15,295 nucleotides of DNA from CAYFKJ01 sp964401845 (GTDB lineage Bacteria; Pseudomonadota; Alphaproteobacteria; UBA2966). Under the pieces are notes generated by a model, which was not told where the DNA came from, made no database searches, and saw only the letters and a list, made by a program, of their open reading frames with translations. This document shows positions 14,751 through 15,295 of this stretch, piece by piece (position 1 is the first letter of the stretch; each line of letters begins with the position of its first letter). The translations under genes were made by a program, and so were the position numbers. Location: assembly GCA_964401845.1 (NCBI GenBank), contig CAYOAD010000091.1:1-15295 (forward strand), given 5' to 3'.

Positions 14751-15295
14751 TTAGACCGTGTGCGAGCCCTGACCGAATTCCGGGTAGGCTTCCAGGCCCA
14801 GCTCGGTGCGGTCCTGGCCCAGAACCTCGTCCTCCTCGTCGAGGCGCAGGCCCATGGTCGCCTTGATCGCCAACCAGGCGACGGAGCTTGCGACCACCAC
14901 GAAGGCGCCGATGGCGATCACGCCGGTGGCCTGGGTGACGAAGCTGGCGTCCGAGTTGGTGATCGGCACGGCCATGGTGCCCCAGATGCCGGCCAGTAGG
15001 TGGACGGGAATGGCGCCGACCACGTCGTCGATCTTGAACTTGTCCAACAGCGGGATGGCGAAGACCACGATGACGCCGCCGATGGCGCCGATGATCAGGG
15101 CCGAGCCCAGGGTCGGCGTATCGGGCCCCGCGGTGATGCTGACCAGACCGGCCAGCGCGCCGTTGAGCGCCATAGTGAGGTCGACCTTCTTGTAGACTAG
15201 CTGGGTCAGGATCATGGCCGCGACGACGCCGCCGGCCGCCGCAATGTTGGTGTTGATGTAGATGTTGGAGATGGCGACGGCATCCGCGGCGCTGC
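14751..15295 (-). CDS. Second ammonium transporter, C-terminal part (cut by window edge)
   Basis: The frame is open from the window edge to a stop at 14751, giving 180 visible residues; an internal ATG at 15215 is not the true start. The sequence shows the C-terminal half of an Amt protein: LTMALNGALAGLVSITAGPDTPTLG, GAIGGVIVVFAIPLLDKFKIDDVVGAIPVHLLAGIWGT (the His in IPVHL is the second pore histidine), a last membrane helix VIAIGAFVVVASSVAWLAI, and a cytoplasmic tail GLRLDEEDEVLGQDRTELG. It belongs to a different Amt subgroup from the neighbouring AmtB: GAIPVHLLAG versus GVWPLHGLCG. So this is not a recent duplication. Its own terminator-like hairpin follows the stop. Confidence 0.92.
   Translation of the reverse strand, partial: SAADAVAISNIYINTNIAAAGGVVAAMILTQLVYKKVDLTMALNGALAGLVSITAGPDTPTLGSALIIGAIGGVIVVFAIPLLDKFKIDDVVGAIPVHLLAGIWGTMAVPITNSDASFVTQATGVIAIGAFVVVASSVAWLAIKATMGLRLDEEDEVLGQDRTELGLEAYPEFGQGSHTV

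Overview
The window looks like chromosomal DNA from a free-living, GC-rich alphaproteobacterium, probably of the Rhodospirillales type. This is inferred from three things: high GC, the co-oriented aminotransferase-ftsK-lolA block, and gene families common in that order (a COG4671-type glycosyltransferase and a small Methyltransf_17-type methylase). No species assignment is possible from sequence reading alone. I see no mobile element, CRISPR array, rRNA or tRNA.

Layout. (1) Positions 3075 down to 1 on the minus strand form a tight three-gene glycosyltransferase operon: a MurG/COG4671-like enzyme, a GT4 enzyme, and a second GT4-like enzyme cut by the window edge. (2) A divergent intergenic region (3076-3248) separates it from a plus-strand run. 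That run holds a very unusual 883-residue ABC transporter, a stand-alone cyclic-nucleotide-binding protein, a small SAM methyltransferase, and a MarR regulator with its own likely promoter. (3) Convergent to these, on the minus strand, come the block aminotransferase (12311) - ftsK - lolA (8020) and a single-domain response regulator. (4) Upstream of that block lies a hairpin-rich intergenic region (12312-12527), then a secreted thermonuclease-like protein. Last come two ammonium transporter genes in tandem, the second cut by the right edge.

How the genes may work together. FtsK (chromosome segregation and division) and LolA (lipoprotein delivery to the outer membrane) are housekeeping, and their 14-nt overlap implies coupled translation. 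The two Amt proteins point to a nitrogen-assimilation locus, and a sigma54-like -24/-12 element precedes the complete amt gene. The most interesting part is the ABC transporter with the cNMP-binding protein. Its nucleotide-binding domain has lost the usual Walker A Ser/Thr and Walker B Asp. About 300 residues are inserted between the Q-loop and the signature motif, containing two further degenerate copies of the Q-loop module. A ligand sensor gene follows immediately, and glycosyltransferases are divergent. I infer, without proof, a ligand-regulated membrane module linked to a cell-surface glycoconjugate.

Secondary points of interest are a thermonuclease-fold protein lacking both catalytic-arginine equivalents, a cluster of five inverted repeats upstream of the aminotransferase gene, and two strong hairpins between the amt genes.
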